Assembly (NCBI GenBank): GCA_910573755.1
Contig: CAJTBO010000027.1
Location: forward strand, 1-64,000
Direction of reading: 5' to 3'
Source: Lachnospiraceae bacterium
Lineage (GTDB): Bacteria > Bacillota > Clostridia > Lachnospirales > Lachnospiraceae
Length of the DNA stretch: 64,000 bases
The number at the start of each line of letters is the position of its first letter. Position 1 is the first letter of the stretch. The notes beneath the pieces were generated by a model. The model did no database searches. It was given only the letters and a program-made list of their open reading frames with translations, and was not told the DNA's origin. Both the position numbers and the translations under genes were made by a program. This document shows, one piece after another, positions 52,283 through 60,436 of the stretch.

Positions 52283-53131
52283 TCACCCTGACGGCGGCAC
52301 TTCCAGAGTGATCCTGCCAAGCTTCCCGCTCCTGAAATCTTCCATCAACAGGGCGGCCGCTTTCTCCGTATCCAGCTCTTCCCCCTTCAAAAGACAGCCC
52401 CGCTTTTTTGCAATATTCTTCAATATCTCAAAAGGTTCCTGCTCCTCTGTTGTCTCATAGCGCTTTTCCAGCACGCCGCCATACTGCTCCCTCAGCATCA
52501 CGATCAGATCCATTGCCATTTCGTCCACAGGAACAACATGATCGTTCATGGAACCGATCAGCGCCAGCTTTAATCCCACTTCCTGATTTTCAAACTTCGG
52601 CCACAAAATCCCCGGCGTATCTAAAAGTTCCAGCGATCTGTCCAGCCTGATCCACTGCTTTCCTTTGGTGACACCCGGTTTGTTTCCCGTCTTTGTGCAG
52701 GCTTTTCCCGCAAAAGAGTTGATAAAGGTGGATTTCCCCACATTCGGGATTCCCACTACCATGGCACGCACAGGCCTGTTTAAGATACCTCTTTTCCGGT
52801 CCCGTTCAATCTTCTCCTTACAGGCCTCCTGCACAAGCGCATGTATCTGCTTCATTCCGCTGCCGCTCTGGGAGTTCACTTCCAGTACAAAAAATCCCTG
52901 CTCCTTAAAATATTCTTTCCACAGTTTATTGGCACGTTCATCCGCCAGATCCGACTTATTTAAAAGAACCAGCCGGGACTTGTTTTTTCCCAGCGCATCA
53001 ATATCCGGATTTCTGCTTGCCAGCGGAACCCGCGCATCCACCAGTTCGATCACCAGATCGATCAGTTTTATATTCTCTTCCATCATCCGTCTGGCCTTTG
53101 TCATATGCCCCGGATACCATTGATAATTCAT
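52283..53131 (-). CDS. rbgA: Ribosome biogenesis GTPase RbgA (YlqF)
   Basis: A 282-residue circularly permuted GTPase needed for late 50S assembly. The motifs come in the order G4 (LNKSDLAD), G5, G1 (GIPNVGKST), then G3 (DTPGILWP), as is characteristic. The N-terminus MNYQWYPGHMTKARRMMEEN is typical. GGAGATGAAACGGT precedes the ATG. It lies between two signal peptidase genes in the rplS block. Confidence 0.97.
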   Translation of the reverse strand: MNYQWYPGHMTKARRMMEENIKLIDLVIELVDARVPLASRNPDIDALGKNKSRLVLLNKSDLADERANKLWKEYFKEQGFFVLEVNSQSGSGMKQIHALVQEACKEKIERDRKRGILNRPVRAMVVGIPNVGKSTFINSFAGKACTKTGNKPGVTKGKQWIRLDRSLELLDTPGILWPKFENQEVGLKLALIGSMNDHVVPVDEMAMDLIVMLREQYGGVLEKRYETTEEQEPFEILKNIAKKRGCLLKGEELDTEKAAALLMEDFRSGKLGRITLEVPPSG

Positions 53132-53172
53132 ACCGTTTCATCTCCGTTTAACCATGCCCCGCAAATATGCCG

Positions 53173-53760
53173 TCACTCGATAAATCCTATCATATCGATA
53201 CTGTTTCCCAGCTTAAACCACGCCTTTCCGGCGATCGTATCCTCCTTTACCGCCCCCACATTGGCAGAACGGCTGTCCTCGCTGTTGTTCCGGTTATCCC
53301 CGAGCACAAAATACTCTTCTTCCCCCAACTTGATGCCTTTTTCCGCAATGCCTCCATCTTCGATCGTGTCGTAGCTGTCGCTTTCTTCATAAAAATAGCC
53401 GTCCAGATATATCCTGCCGTCACTGATTGTAACCGTCTCTCCCGGAAGCCCGATCACCCGCTTGATATAGTAATGCGTATTTTCATTCCCGTTCGGCAGA
53501 AAGACGATGACATCCCCCCGCTTCGGCTCACCGAAACTGTAACTGATCTTATTGATCAGAACGCTCTGGCCGTTATAAAGGCAGGGTTCCATAGAGGCGC
53601 CGATCACACTTGTCTTGAGCCCCGCCGAATAAACAAACACAAAAGCGATCAGAACTGCCAGCACAAAAAAGAAAACCCAGCTTCCGATCTCTCTCAGCAG
53701 TCCTACGCTGATCGTCTTTCGTCTTTTATAAAAATGAAGTCCCTTATTTCTTTTGGACAT
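53173..53760 (-). CDS. lepB: Type I signal peptidase, second copy
   Basis: A 195-residue membrane protease with one N-terminal helix (WVFFFVLAVLIAFVFVYSAG). The catalytic Ser is in GASMEPCLYNG, the Lys in YYIKRVIGLPGETVTISDG, and box E is GDNRNNSEDSR. It is a paralogue of the gene at 51657-52199, with a longer middle. GAGAGGAAATT precedes the ATG, and its own promoter lies 44-72 bp upstream. Confidence 0.95.
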   Translation of the reverse strand: MSKRNKGLHFYKRRKTISVGLLREIGSWVFFFVLAVLIAFVFVYSAGLKTSVIGASMEPCLYNGQSVLINKISYSFGEPKRGDVIVFLPNGNENTHYYIKRVIGLPGETVTISDGRIYLDGYFYEESDSYDTIEDGGIAEKGIKLGEEEYFVLGDNRNNSEDSRSANVGAVKEDTIAGKAWFKLGNSIDMIGFIE

Positions 53761-53803
53761 AATTTCCTCTCACTGTATCAATCTGCAAATCCGCACTTTT
53801 TAT

Positions 53804-53832
53804 ATTATATCAAATTAAAAGGACCATTACAA
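53804..53832 (-). promoter_or_regulatory. Promoter of the second signal peptidase gene
   Basis: On the minus strand, -35 TTGTAA (53832-53827) and -10 TATAAT (53809-53804) are 17 bp apart. The signal peptidase start is 43 bp downstream. It lies between that gene and rplS, so the block has at least two promoters. Confidence 0.78.
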
Positions 53833-53868
53833 TCGTAACAGCCCTTCTTCTTTTCAAATCTGAAAATA

Positions 53869-54216
53869 TTACCGGATAACTTCTTTTACCTTTGCCTTCT
53901 TACCGGAAAGCTTTCTCAGGTAGAACAGTTTCGCTCTTCTTACTTTACCTCTTCTCACCACTTCGATCTTCTCAACGTTGGGGGAATGAAGCGGCCATGT
54001 CTTCTCTACGCCGATACCACCGGAAGATTTTCTTACCGTAAAGGTTTCACGGTTTCCGCCGTTCTGCCTCTTGATCACGGTACCTTCAAAGATCTGGATT
54101 CTTTCGCGGTTTCCCTCTTTGATCCTGCCGTGTACTTTTACCGTATCTCCTACGTTAAAATCGTCCACTTTTTCTTTTAACTGGGCCTGTTCGATTTCCT
54201 TAATCAGTTCGTTCAT
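53869..54216 (-). CDS. rplS: 50S ribosomal protein L19
   Basis: A 115-residue ribosomal protein at the interface of the two subunits. The conserved [35 protein letters not shown] and [20 protein letters not shown] are present, with a basic C-terminus. AAGGAGGCACAGATAA precedes the ATG. It is first of the gene block leading to yraN. Confidence 0.98.
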   Translation of the reverse strand: MNELIKEIEQAQLKEKVDDFNVGDTVKVHGRIKEGNRERIQIFEGTVIKRQNGGNRETFTVRKSSGGIGVEKTWPLHSPNVEKIEVVRRGKVRRAKLFYLRKLSGKKAKVKEVIR

Positions 54217-54290
54217 TTATCTGTGCCTCCTTATTTGACCGGATGTTCTTAATACTTCTGTAACAGAGGACCATCTCTTTATCGCAACGG
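54217..54290 (-). promoter_or_regulatory. rplS: rplS leader, candidate L19 autoregulatory RNA
   Basis: A leader of about 70 nt lies between the promoter and rplS. It contains a short stem AGAG-ATGGTC-CTCT. Rfam lists an L19 leader in Firmicutes. I can see only position and a small stem, so this is inference. Confidence 0.35.
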
Positions 54291-54294
54291 TGAT

Positions 54295-54323
54295 ATTTTA
54301 CCACAGAGACATTCCTTTTGCAA
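54295..54323 (-). promoter_or_regulatory. rplS: rplS promoter
   Basis: On the minus strand, -35 TTGCAA (54323-54318) and -10 TAAAAT (54300-54295) are separated by 17 bp. The rplS start is about 80 bp downstream. Confidence 0.75.
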
Positions 54324-54445
54324 GAAAAATTTTTCAAACCTGTTCTCACGGACCTGAATCATGTTCTTACGGAATACTCAGTAAATGCGCATTCCTGCCC
54401 CGCGAAAAGCAGCCTGCAGTCAATACAAAGTCCCGCTCCGAACCG

Positions 54446-55039
54446 TTACACTCCGGCCTTCTCGTCCCGAAATACGATACTGCCCGTCTTTTCATCCATG
54501 CTTTCCACAATAGCCAGCGATTCCAGCCTGATCCCCCGTTTACGAAGAGCATCGCCGCCCGCCTGAAACCCCTTCTCTATCACGATTCCCGCGCCGGCAA
54601 GCTCCGCTCCCGATACCTCCACCAGATCGATCAGCCCCTCAAGCGCTTTTCCGTTGGCAAGAAAATCATCGATCAGCAGCACCTTATCCCCTTTTCCCAG
54701 AAATTCTTTCGCGACAATAATATCATAGATCCGCCCGTGAGTATAGGACTGAACCTTTGTAGTGTAAACGTCCCCGGCAATATTCTTTGTCTGCGTCTTT
54801 TTCGCAAATACCACCGGCACCCGGAAACTCTGCGCCGCTATACAGGCAATGCCGATCCCTGACGCCTCTATCGTTAATATCTTCGTCACCTCCGCATCCT
54901 GAAAACGCCGCTTAAATTCCTTTCCGATCTCCGTAAATAAATCCGTATCCATCTGATGGTTCAAAAAACTGTCCACCTTCAATATATTTCCCGCTTTGAT
55001 CTTTCCGTCCTTCCGTATCCTGTCTTTCAGCAATTCCAT
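54446..55039 (-). CDS. xpt: Xanthine phosphoribosyltransferase
   Basis: A 197-residue purine salvage enzyme converting xanthine and PRPP to XMP. The PRPP motif is [20 protein letters not shown]. The N-terminal [20 protein letters not shown] and the [17 protein letters not shown] stretch are typical of Xpt. GGGAGATAAAGCTT precedes the ATG. No purine riboswitch core is recognisable in the 180 bp upstream. Confidence 0.95.
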   Translation of the reverse strand: MELLKDRIRKDGKIKAGNILKVDSFLNHQMDTDLFTEIGKEFKRRFQDAEVTKILTIEASGIGIACIAAQSFRVPVVFAKKTQTKNIAGDVYTTKVQSYTHGRIYDIIVAKEFLGKGDKVLLIDDFLANGKALEGLIDLVEVSGAELAGAGIVIEKGFQAGGDALRKRGIRLESLAIVESMDEKTGSIVFRDEKAGV

Positions 55040-55349
55040 AAGCTTTATCTCCCTGTATTAGCGCTTCCGGCTTTCCGCCGGTCCTGCCTCTTTATATCAC
55101 CGCGCCGGCTTTCCGCAGCTCTGTCTCCCTGTATTACCGCTGCCGGCTCCATCCCTTCTAACTTTACACAGCCTTCCGGCCGCAGCACTTATCTGCCGCC
55201 CGTTTTCGATGTGCTAAGTTTAACATAAAAACACATATTTTGTCACTATATATTACCGTTTTCCGCCCGCCGCAGAGTCCCTTCTCTTAAAAAATGACTT
55301 TATTTTCAAGATTTTTGCTCCATCTTACGAAAAAAATACCAAAATACGG
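55040..55349. other. Intergenic region between xpt and rpsU with short repeats
   Basis: The first 100 bp (55051-55150) contain imperfect repeats of a 30-40 bp unit with CTCCCTGTATTA and CCGGCTTTCCGC. The rest is AT-rich and probably carries the xpt promoter, though no clear pair of boxes is seen. No gene is seen. Confidence 0.5.
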
Positions 55350-55377
55350 TTGACGAACAGGAAATTTATGCTATAAT
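55350..55377 (+). promoter_or_regulatory. rpsU: rpsU promoter
   Basis: TTGACG (55350-55355) and a perfect TATAAT (55372-55377) are 16 bp apart. It lies about 108 bp before the rpsU start. Confidence 0.85.
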
Positions 55378-55384
55378 ATTTAAA

Positions 55385-55484
55385 GTGTATACGACGGGGG
55401 AACCTTTGTGCAACAGTATATACACAAGAATAACCCATTCAGTCGTAAGAGCCGAAGGGACTGAAGGGAGGTCAGGGTGATTTA
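55385..55484 (+). promoter_or_regulatory. rpsU: rpsU leader with stem-loop next to the ribosome binding site
   Basis: A leader of about 100 nt contains TTCAGTC (55438-55444) pairing with GACTGAA (55459-55465). The hairpin ends directly before the GGGAGGT ribosome binding site. This could affect translation of rpsU, but no known riboswitch is recognised. Confidence 0.4.
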
Positions 55485-55661
55485 ATGTCTAACGTTATCG
55501 TAAAAGAAAATGAATCTTTAGATAGTGCATTACGCCGTTTCAAAAGAAGCTGCGCTAAGGCAGGTATCCAGCAGGAAATCCGTAAAAGAGAGCATTACGA
55601 GAAACCCAGCGTAAGGCGTAAGAAAAAATCTGAAGCAGCAAGAAAACGGAAATACAATTAA
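55485..55661 (+). CDS. rpsU: 30S ribosomal protein S21
   Basis: A 58-residue basic protein: [20 protein letters not shown], then [20 protein letters not shown] and a Lys/Arg-rich tail. It binds 16S rRNA in the small subunit and helps initiation. GGGAGGTCAGGGTGATTTA precedes the ATG. It is monocistronic, with its own promoter and a strong terminator, and runs against the direction of its neighbours. Confidence 0.98.
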   Translation: MSNVIVKENESLDSALRRFKRSCAKAGIQQEIRKREHYEKPSVRRKKKSEAARKRKYN

Positions 55662-55671
55662 TCAAACCATT

Positions 55672-55710
55672 AAACTGCCGCAGGCATGATTCGTCATGTT
55701 GCGGCAGTTT
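55672..55710 (+). terminator. rpsU: rpsU terminator
   Basis: An 11-bp stem AAACTGCCGCA (55672-55682)/TGCGGCAGTTT (55700-55710) carries an inner stem capped by a TTCG tetraloop. T-rich sequence follows. Confidence 0.9.
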
Positions 55711-55865
55711 CTATTTACTGCTCTTTTTATTCGTTTGTCTGTTTTTGCTATGCTCTTTTGTTTTCCCTCCTGTTTCGCTCTGTTTTTTGTTCCCCCTTCT
55801 CCCGCCCTGCTTTCTCTCCCTGTCTTACAGCTCCCCTGACATACCGCCGGAGCGCTGTTGTGTTT

Positions 55866-56522
55866 CTATGATATTTCCTCTTTCTGCGATTCCTGCTCTC
55901 CGCCCTCTTCCAGTTTCTTAAACACAAACCTCAGAAGATAGGAATTCAGCCACGCCACCAGCGAAACGCCGGCAAAAAACCAGACCATGACACCGATCAC
56001 AAGGGTCCGCACCGTCAGGAAGGTCACCAGCACCGGCCCCACAGTCAGCAGGACGATCAGAACCGTAAACGGAAGCTTTGCAAACACCAGGATCATGGCA
56101 TTTTTCAGTGTATTTTTTACCGTATTTACAAATCTCGCCTGAAGTGCAAAGGCATACACCATCCACGCAGCCAGCAATGCCCCCATAAACAGGAATAAAA
56201 TCTGCAGGATGCCTCCTATTTTATCCGACATCAGTTTGATTGATGCAAAATCGACCACAAATACAATGCTGATCAGCAGAAAGATGATCCACATGATCGT
56301 GCTCTGCTTAAAGTTCTCTTTAAATGCCTTCAAAAATCCTTTGGCAATATACCCCTCTTCATTTTTCACCAGCTTCAGCATCACCGTATAGAGCGCCGTG
56401 GTAGATGCGCCGATCGTAATGATCGGTATGGAACATACCACCCACAGTAAATTCAATATGATAAAATCCGCCAGTCTGCCCATCCCCCGCATGATCGGGT
56501 TATCTATCCAGTTAAAATTCAT
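55866..56522 (-). CDS. YesL family membrane protein (DUF624)
   Basis: A 218-residue membrane protein with about five helices. The N-terminal NWIDNPIMRGMGRLADFIIL, then NLLWVVCSIPIITIGASTTA, is characteristic of YesL/DUF624. Family members often sit beside YesM/YesN sugar systems; this copy stands alone. The function is unknown, with a link to carbohydrate uptake suspected. Confidence 0.9.
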   Translation of the reverse strand: MNFNWIDNPIMRGMGRLADFIILNLLWVVCSIPIITIGASTTALYTVMLKLVKNEEGYIAKGFLKAFKENFKQSTIMWIIFLLISIVFVVDFASIKLMSDKIGGILQILFLFMGALLAAWMVYAFALQARFVNTVKNTLKNAMILVFAKLPFTVLIVLLTVGPVLVTFLTVRTLVIGVMVWFFAGVSLVAWLNSYLLRFVFKKLEEGGEQESQKEEIS

Positions 56523-56557
56523 TCCGTTTTCTGCCTTTCTTTCTCTTTTGATATCTC

Positions 56558-56586
56558 ATTATAGCATATTTTCCCGGCAAAACCAC
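56558..56586 (-). promoter_or_regulatory. Promoter of the YesL-type gene
   Basis: On the minus strand, a perfect -10 TATAAT (56563-56558) is preceded by TGC (extended -10). GTGGTT at 56586-56581 is a weak -35 at 17 bp spacing. Confidence 0.65.
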
Positions 56587-56602
56587 AGATTTCCCTAAAA
56601 TT

Positions 56603-57010
56603 TCAGAAGGTCAGCGCAGTCATCTCTTCGATACGCTCGATCGGAAACGGCGGCCTTGCCAGAGGTTTCATTGCGATAGACATCAGCATCATCGGATTAT
56701 CATCTGCCGCAATCCGGTTGGCGCTGATCTTTCCGCACTGTCTGCATCTGTGCAGAATCGCCCATTCACCGTTCTTTTTTACCCAGACCGCAATCGGCTC
56801 CATATACCCGCCGCAGTCCGACTCCCGGTCCCCCGGCCTGTTATCCAGATGAAGGCTCATCAGACAGTTGGGGCAGTGGTTTCTGTGATCGCTTCCCGCT
56901 CCTGCCGGGATCACCTCCCTTCCGCACGCTTTGCAGATAAAAATCTCTTTACACGCATGGTTTTTATAATAATTCTTTTCAAATGTCTTTTTCCTGTTCT
57001 CCCTGTTCAT
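56603..57010 (-). CDS. RNHCP domain protein
   Basis: A 135-residue protein named after its motif: RNHCPNCLMSLHLDN (about 46-60). Two Cys pairs precede it (FICKACGREV) and another follows (HRCRQCGKISANRIAADDNP). It probably binds zinc with two ribbon-like knuckles. CAGGAGAGGTCGAA precedes the ATG. The role is unknown. Confidence 0.9.
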   Translation of the reverse strand: MNRENRKKTFEKNYYKNHACKEIFICKACGREVIPAGAGSDHRNHCPNCLMSLHLDNRPGDRESDCGGYMEPIAVWVKKNGEWAILHRCRQCGKISANRIAADDNPMMLMSIAMKPLARPPFPIERIEEMTALTF

Positions 57011-57045
57011 TTCGACCTCTCCTGTCCTTTATTACTTTTCGCTGC

Positions 57046-57318
57046 TTAAGAGGGTCCGGAAGTTCTGACGATCCGCTGAATGCTTTTTACGGAAAGGCAG
57101 TATTTCTCCGCCAGCAGATGAACGCTGCAGCCTGCACGGTATTCGGTACAGATCTGCGTGTTTCGATATTCCAGATATTCCTTTGTCCCGCTGATTGATC
57201 CCCACGTATTTCGTCCGGCATCCTTTTTCGGAACATAGAGCATCTGGCCGTCAATAAACTCCTGAACCAGTGTAAGAACTTCGGATGGTAAAACATCTTC
57301 CGCTCTGATATAGCCCAT
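57046..57318 (-). CDS. CD3324 family protein with helix-turn-helix
   Basis: A 90-residue protein related to the Mor-type/CD3324 group, common in Clostridia. MGYIRAEDVLPSEVLTLVQE and FIDGQMLYVPKKD form the N-terminal half, and CSVHLLAEKYCLSVKSIQRI is the helix-turn-helix. The ATG at 57318 is chosen because AAGGAGGGCGATC precedes it. A DNA-binding regulator is likely; targets are unknown. Confidence 0.88.
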   Translation of the reverse strand: MGYIRAEDVLPSEVLTLVQEFIDGQMLYVPKKDAGRNTWGSISGTKEYLEYRNTQICTEYRAGCSVHLLAEKYCLSVKSIQRIVRTSGPS

Positions 57319-57357
57319 GATCGCCCTCCTTATCACAATAATCAGAAACACCCCCAC

Positions 57358-57658
57358 GCTCTGCGTGTCGGCTTATGCTAAGGAAATGCGACGGCTATTA
57401 TAATACTGTCCGGATTATATAGCCGTCGCTATATGAACACGGCTGCACTCTTCAACATCAATTTCAACTCCTGTCTTTTTTATATTTTGCAGTTCTGAAT
57501 GACTGCATTGTCATCATAACAGGAAATGCAGCAACAGACAACCTTAAAAATGATTCTAATTGTTTTTGTTCCACATCAAATATGGCTATTCTAAACTTTT
57601 ATTTCAGAATAGCCATGCTTTATATCATACTTTATATTATCCCTTATATCAAAGCGTC
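57358..57658. other. Intergenic region with two strong hairpins
   Basis: No gene is seen. A long hairpin pairs GCGACGGCTAT (57388-57398) with ATAGCCGTCGC (57419-57429). A second, listed separately, is the probable alaS terminator. Both stems contain GGCTAT. Confidence 0.6.
57582..57616 (-). terminator. alaS: Probable alaS terminator
   Basis: Perfect 11-bp arms ATGGCTATTCT (57582-57592)/AGAATAGCCAT (57606-57616) enclose a 13-nt loop, 43 bp after the alaS stop. Only a short T stretch follows on the minus strand. Confidence 0.65.
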
Positions 57659-60295
57659 TTATTTGATCTGTCCTTCCAGCACTTTCGCAGCTTCCGCGAT
57701 CGCCTCAGGAATGCCGTCCGGATTCTTGCCGCCTGCCTGCGCCATATTCGGGCGCCCGCCGCCGCCGCCTCCCACAAGGCCTGCTACGCCTTTGATCAGG
57801 TTTCCTGCATGAGCACCCTTCTTTAAGGCCCCGTCAGTTGCCATTGCCACCAGGTTTACCTTGCCATCCTTTGCGGAAGCCAGCATCACAACGCCTTCTC
57901 CCAGCTTTTCCTTCAACTGGTCGCCCAGATCGCGCAGTCCGTTCATATCCACGTCCGCCACGGAGACAGCAAGAAGTTTTACGCCCTTTACCTCTGTCAC
58001 ATTATCCATCACATCGCCGAGGGCCTCCTTTGCCGCCTTGCTCTTTAAGGACTCGTTCTCGCTGTGCAGCGCCTTTATATCCGCCATCACATGCTGGCAC
58101 TTCTCCACAATATCCGCAGGCGTAGTCTTAAGCACCTTCGCCGCCCGGTTCAGCCGCTCTTCCATCTCCGCATAATATGCAAGCACATTGCTGCCGGTGA
58201 GAGCCTCAATCCTGCGGACACCAGCCGCCACGCCGCTCTCGGAAACAATTTTAAAGGCAGAAATCACACCGGTATCCCTCACATGGGTACCGCCGCAGAA
58301 TTCCTTGGACTCTCCCATCTCCACCACGCGCACCGTCTCACCGTACTTTTCTCCAAACAGCGCCATCGCGCCGGTCTTCTTTGCCTCTTCCACCGTCATG
58401 ACCTTTGTCACAACCGGCATGCCGGCACTGATCTGCGCATTCACAAGGGCTTCCACCTTTGCTATCTCCTCCGCTGTCATCGCGGAGAAATGGCTGAAGT
58501 CAAACCGAAGCCTGTCGGGATCATTGTAGGAACCTGCCTGTTCCACATGATCGCCCAGCACTTCCCTGAGCGCCTTCTGCAGAAGATGGGTCGCGCTGTG
58601 GTTCTTACAGGTATTCATCCTGCGCGCCTCGTCCACATGGAGCGTCGCCGTATCACCGGTTTTCAGCATGCCCTTTGTCACTCTGCCGATATGGCCTACC
58701 TTGCCGCCGAGCAGCTTAACGGTATCTTCTACTTTAAATTCTCCCTCCGGGGTAGTGATCACGCCGTGATCCCCCGCCTGTCCGCCCATGGTAGCATAAA
58801 ACGGTGTTTCCTTTACAAAGATCGTACCTACTTCGCCGTCTGTCAGCGCATCCACGACCTCCGTTTCCGTCGTCATCACCGTGATCCCGGAATCATGCAC
58901 CAGCCTGTCATATCCCACAAACTCAGTGGTGACGGAAGGATCGATGGACTCATAGACCGTAGCGTCGGCACCCATATAGTTTGTCACCTTGCGGGCTCCC
59001 CGGGCTTTCTCTTTCTGCTCCTTCATACAGCTCTCAAAGCCCTCTTCCTCCACGGTAAAGCCTTTCTCCTCCAGAATCTCCCTTGTCAGATCCAGTGGAA
59101 ATCCGAAGGTATCATAGAGGCGGAACGCATCCTCGCCCGCAAGCTGCTTTTTGTTTTCCTTCTCCAGCTTTTCCTCCATCTCATTTAAGATGCTGAGTCC
59201 CTGATCAATGGTATTATTGAATTTATTTTCTTCCTGTGTCAGCACGTTCAGGATAAACGCCTTCTTCTCTTCCAGTTCCGGATAGCCGTCTTTGGAACCC
59301 GCGATCACCGCCTCGGAAAGCCCTGCAAGGAAGGTTCCCTGGATACCAAGCTTTCTGCCCTGGCGTGCCGCACGCCTGATGATCCGGCGAAGCACATAGC
59401 CTCTGCCCTCGTTGGACGGCATGATACCGTCGGAGATCATAAAGGTCGCGGAACGGATATGGTCCGTGATGATCCGGATGGAAACATCCGTATCATAATC
59501 CTCATGGTAGGATACGCCTGCGATCTCACAGACCTTGCTGCGCAGCGCCTGCACGGTATCCACATCAAAAATGGAATCCACGTCCTGTACCACCACTGCC
59601 AGACGTTCCAGTCCCATGCCGGTGTCGATATTCTTCTGCTCCAGTTCGGAATAATTTCCTTTTCCGTCATTATCAAACTGGGTAAACACGTTGTTCCAGA
59701 CTTCCATATAGCGGTCGCAGTCACAGCCCACCGTACAGTCCGGCTTTCCGCAGCCGTACTTTTCACCTCTGTCATAATAGATCTCGGAACAGGGGCCGCA
59801 GGGACCGGAGCCGTGCTCCCAGAAATTGTCCGCCTTGCCGAAGCGGAAAATGCGCTCCGGCGCAATGCCGATCTGCTTATTCCAGATCTCAAACGCCTCC
59901 TCATCCTCCTCATAGATAGACGGATAGAGCCTGTCCTCAGGGAGTCCCACCACTTCGGTTAAAAATTCCCAGCTCCATGCAATTGCTTCCTTTTTAAAAT
60001 AGTCGCCGAAAGAAAAATTGCCGAGCATCTCAAAAAAAGTGCCGTGGCGTGCCGTCTTTCCCACATTCTCCAGATCTCCCGTCCGGATGCATTTCTGGCA
60101 GGTCGTTACTCTTCTTCTGGGCGGGATCTCCTGCCCGGTAAAGTAAGGCTTTAAAGGCGCCATGCCAGAATTAATCAGCAGCAAGCTGTTATCGTTATGG
60201 GGCACCAGAGAAAAGCTTTTCATCTTCAGGTGCTCCTTGCTCTCAAAAAATTCCAGAAACATTCTACGCAGTTCGTTTACGCCGTATGCTTTCAT
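57659..60295 (-). CDS. alaS: Alanyl-tRNA synthetase
   Basis: An 878-residue class II synthetase. It has the catalytic domain (1-250, with MTFFEMLGNFSFGDYFKK-type motif, here HGTFFEMLGNFSFGDYFKKE), then a tRNA-binding domain and an editing domain with HSATHLLQKALREVLGDH and the metal site CGGTH. A C-terminal DHHA1-like domain ends in the Gly-rich AGLVGGGGGGRPNMAQAGG. Length is normal for the family. GGAGAGAACA precedes the ATG. It is downstream of glyS; a palindromic repeat element lies between the two. Confidence 0.98.
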   Translation of the reverse strand: MKAYGVNELRRMFLEFFESKEHLKMKSFSLVPHNDNSLLLINSGMAPLKPYFTGQEIPPRRRVTTCQKCIRTGDLENVGKTARHGTFFEMLGNFSFGDYFKKEAIAWSWEFLTEVVGLPEDRLYPSIYEEDEEAFEIWNKQIGIAPERIFRFGKADNFWEHGSGPCGPCSEIYYDRGEKYGCGKPDCTVGCDCDRYMEVWNNVFTQFDNDGKGNYSELEQKNIDTGMGLERLAVVVQDVDSIFDVDTVQALRSKVCEIAGVSYHEDYDTDVSIRIITDHIRSATFMISDGIMPSNEGRGYVLRRIIRRAARQGRKLGIQGTFLAGLSEAVIAGSKDGYPELEEKKAFILNVLTQEENKFNNTIDQGLSILNEMEEKLEKENKKQLAGEDAFRLYDTFGFPLDLTREILEEKGFTVEEEGFESCMKEQKEKARGARKVTNYMGADATVYESIDPSVTTEFVGYDRLVHDSGITVMTTETEVVDALTDGEVGTIFVKETPFYATMGGQAGDHGVITTPEGEFKVEDTVKLLGGKVGHIGRVTKGMLKTGDTATLHVDEARRMNTCKNHSATHLLQKALREVLGDHVEQAGSYNDPDRLRFDFSHFSAMTAEEIAKVEALVNAQISAGMPVVTKVMTVEEAKKTGAMALFGEKYGETVRVVEMGESKEFCGGTHVRDTGVISAFKIVSESGVAAGVRRIEALTGSNVLAYYAEMEERLNRAAKVLKTTPADIVEKCQHVMADIKALHSENESLKSKAAKEALGDVMDNVTEVKGVKLLAVSVADVDMNGLRDLGDQLKEKLGEGVVMLASAKDGKVNLVAMATDGALKKGAHAGNLIKGVAGLVGGGGGGRPNMAQAGGKNPDGIPEAIAEAAKVLEGQIK

Positions 60296-60317
60296 TGTTC
60301 TCTCCTATTCCAGTTCC

Positions 60318-60406
60318 GCATACACACTACCGGTACACCTGATCCGAAGACGATTCACAGCCGCTTCACGTCTGCAAATCGTCTTGTGCACCGTACCTGT
60401 GTATGC
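60318..60406. repeat. Palindromic element between glyS and alaS
   Basis: Outer arms GCATACACA (60318-60326)/TGTGTATGC (60398-60406) and GGTAC (60332-60336)/GTACC (60393-60397), plus inner arms AAGACGATT (60347-60355)/AATCGTCTT (60377-60385), surround CAGCCGCTTCACGTCTG. It is preceded by AGTTCCGCA and followed by TGTTTT, like the copies near 35227 and 43139. Confidence 0.88.
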
Positions 60407-60436
60407 TGTTTTTCCAGTTCCGCTCAGGGAATATTT

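Noticed and set aside
55040-55349. Purine riboswitch before xpt
   Set aside because: No conserved purine-aptamer core is recognisable in either strand.
60296-60436. T-box riboswitch before alaS or glyS
   Set aside because: No GGTGGNACC-like core on the minus strand; the structure upstream of alaS is the dispersed palindrome.
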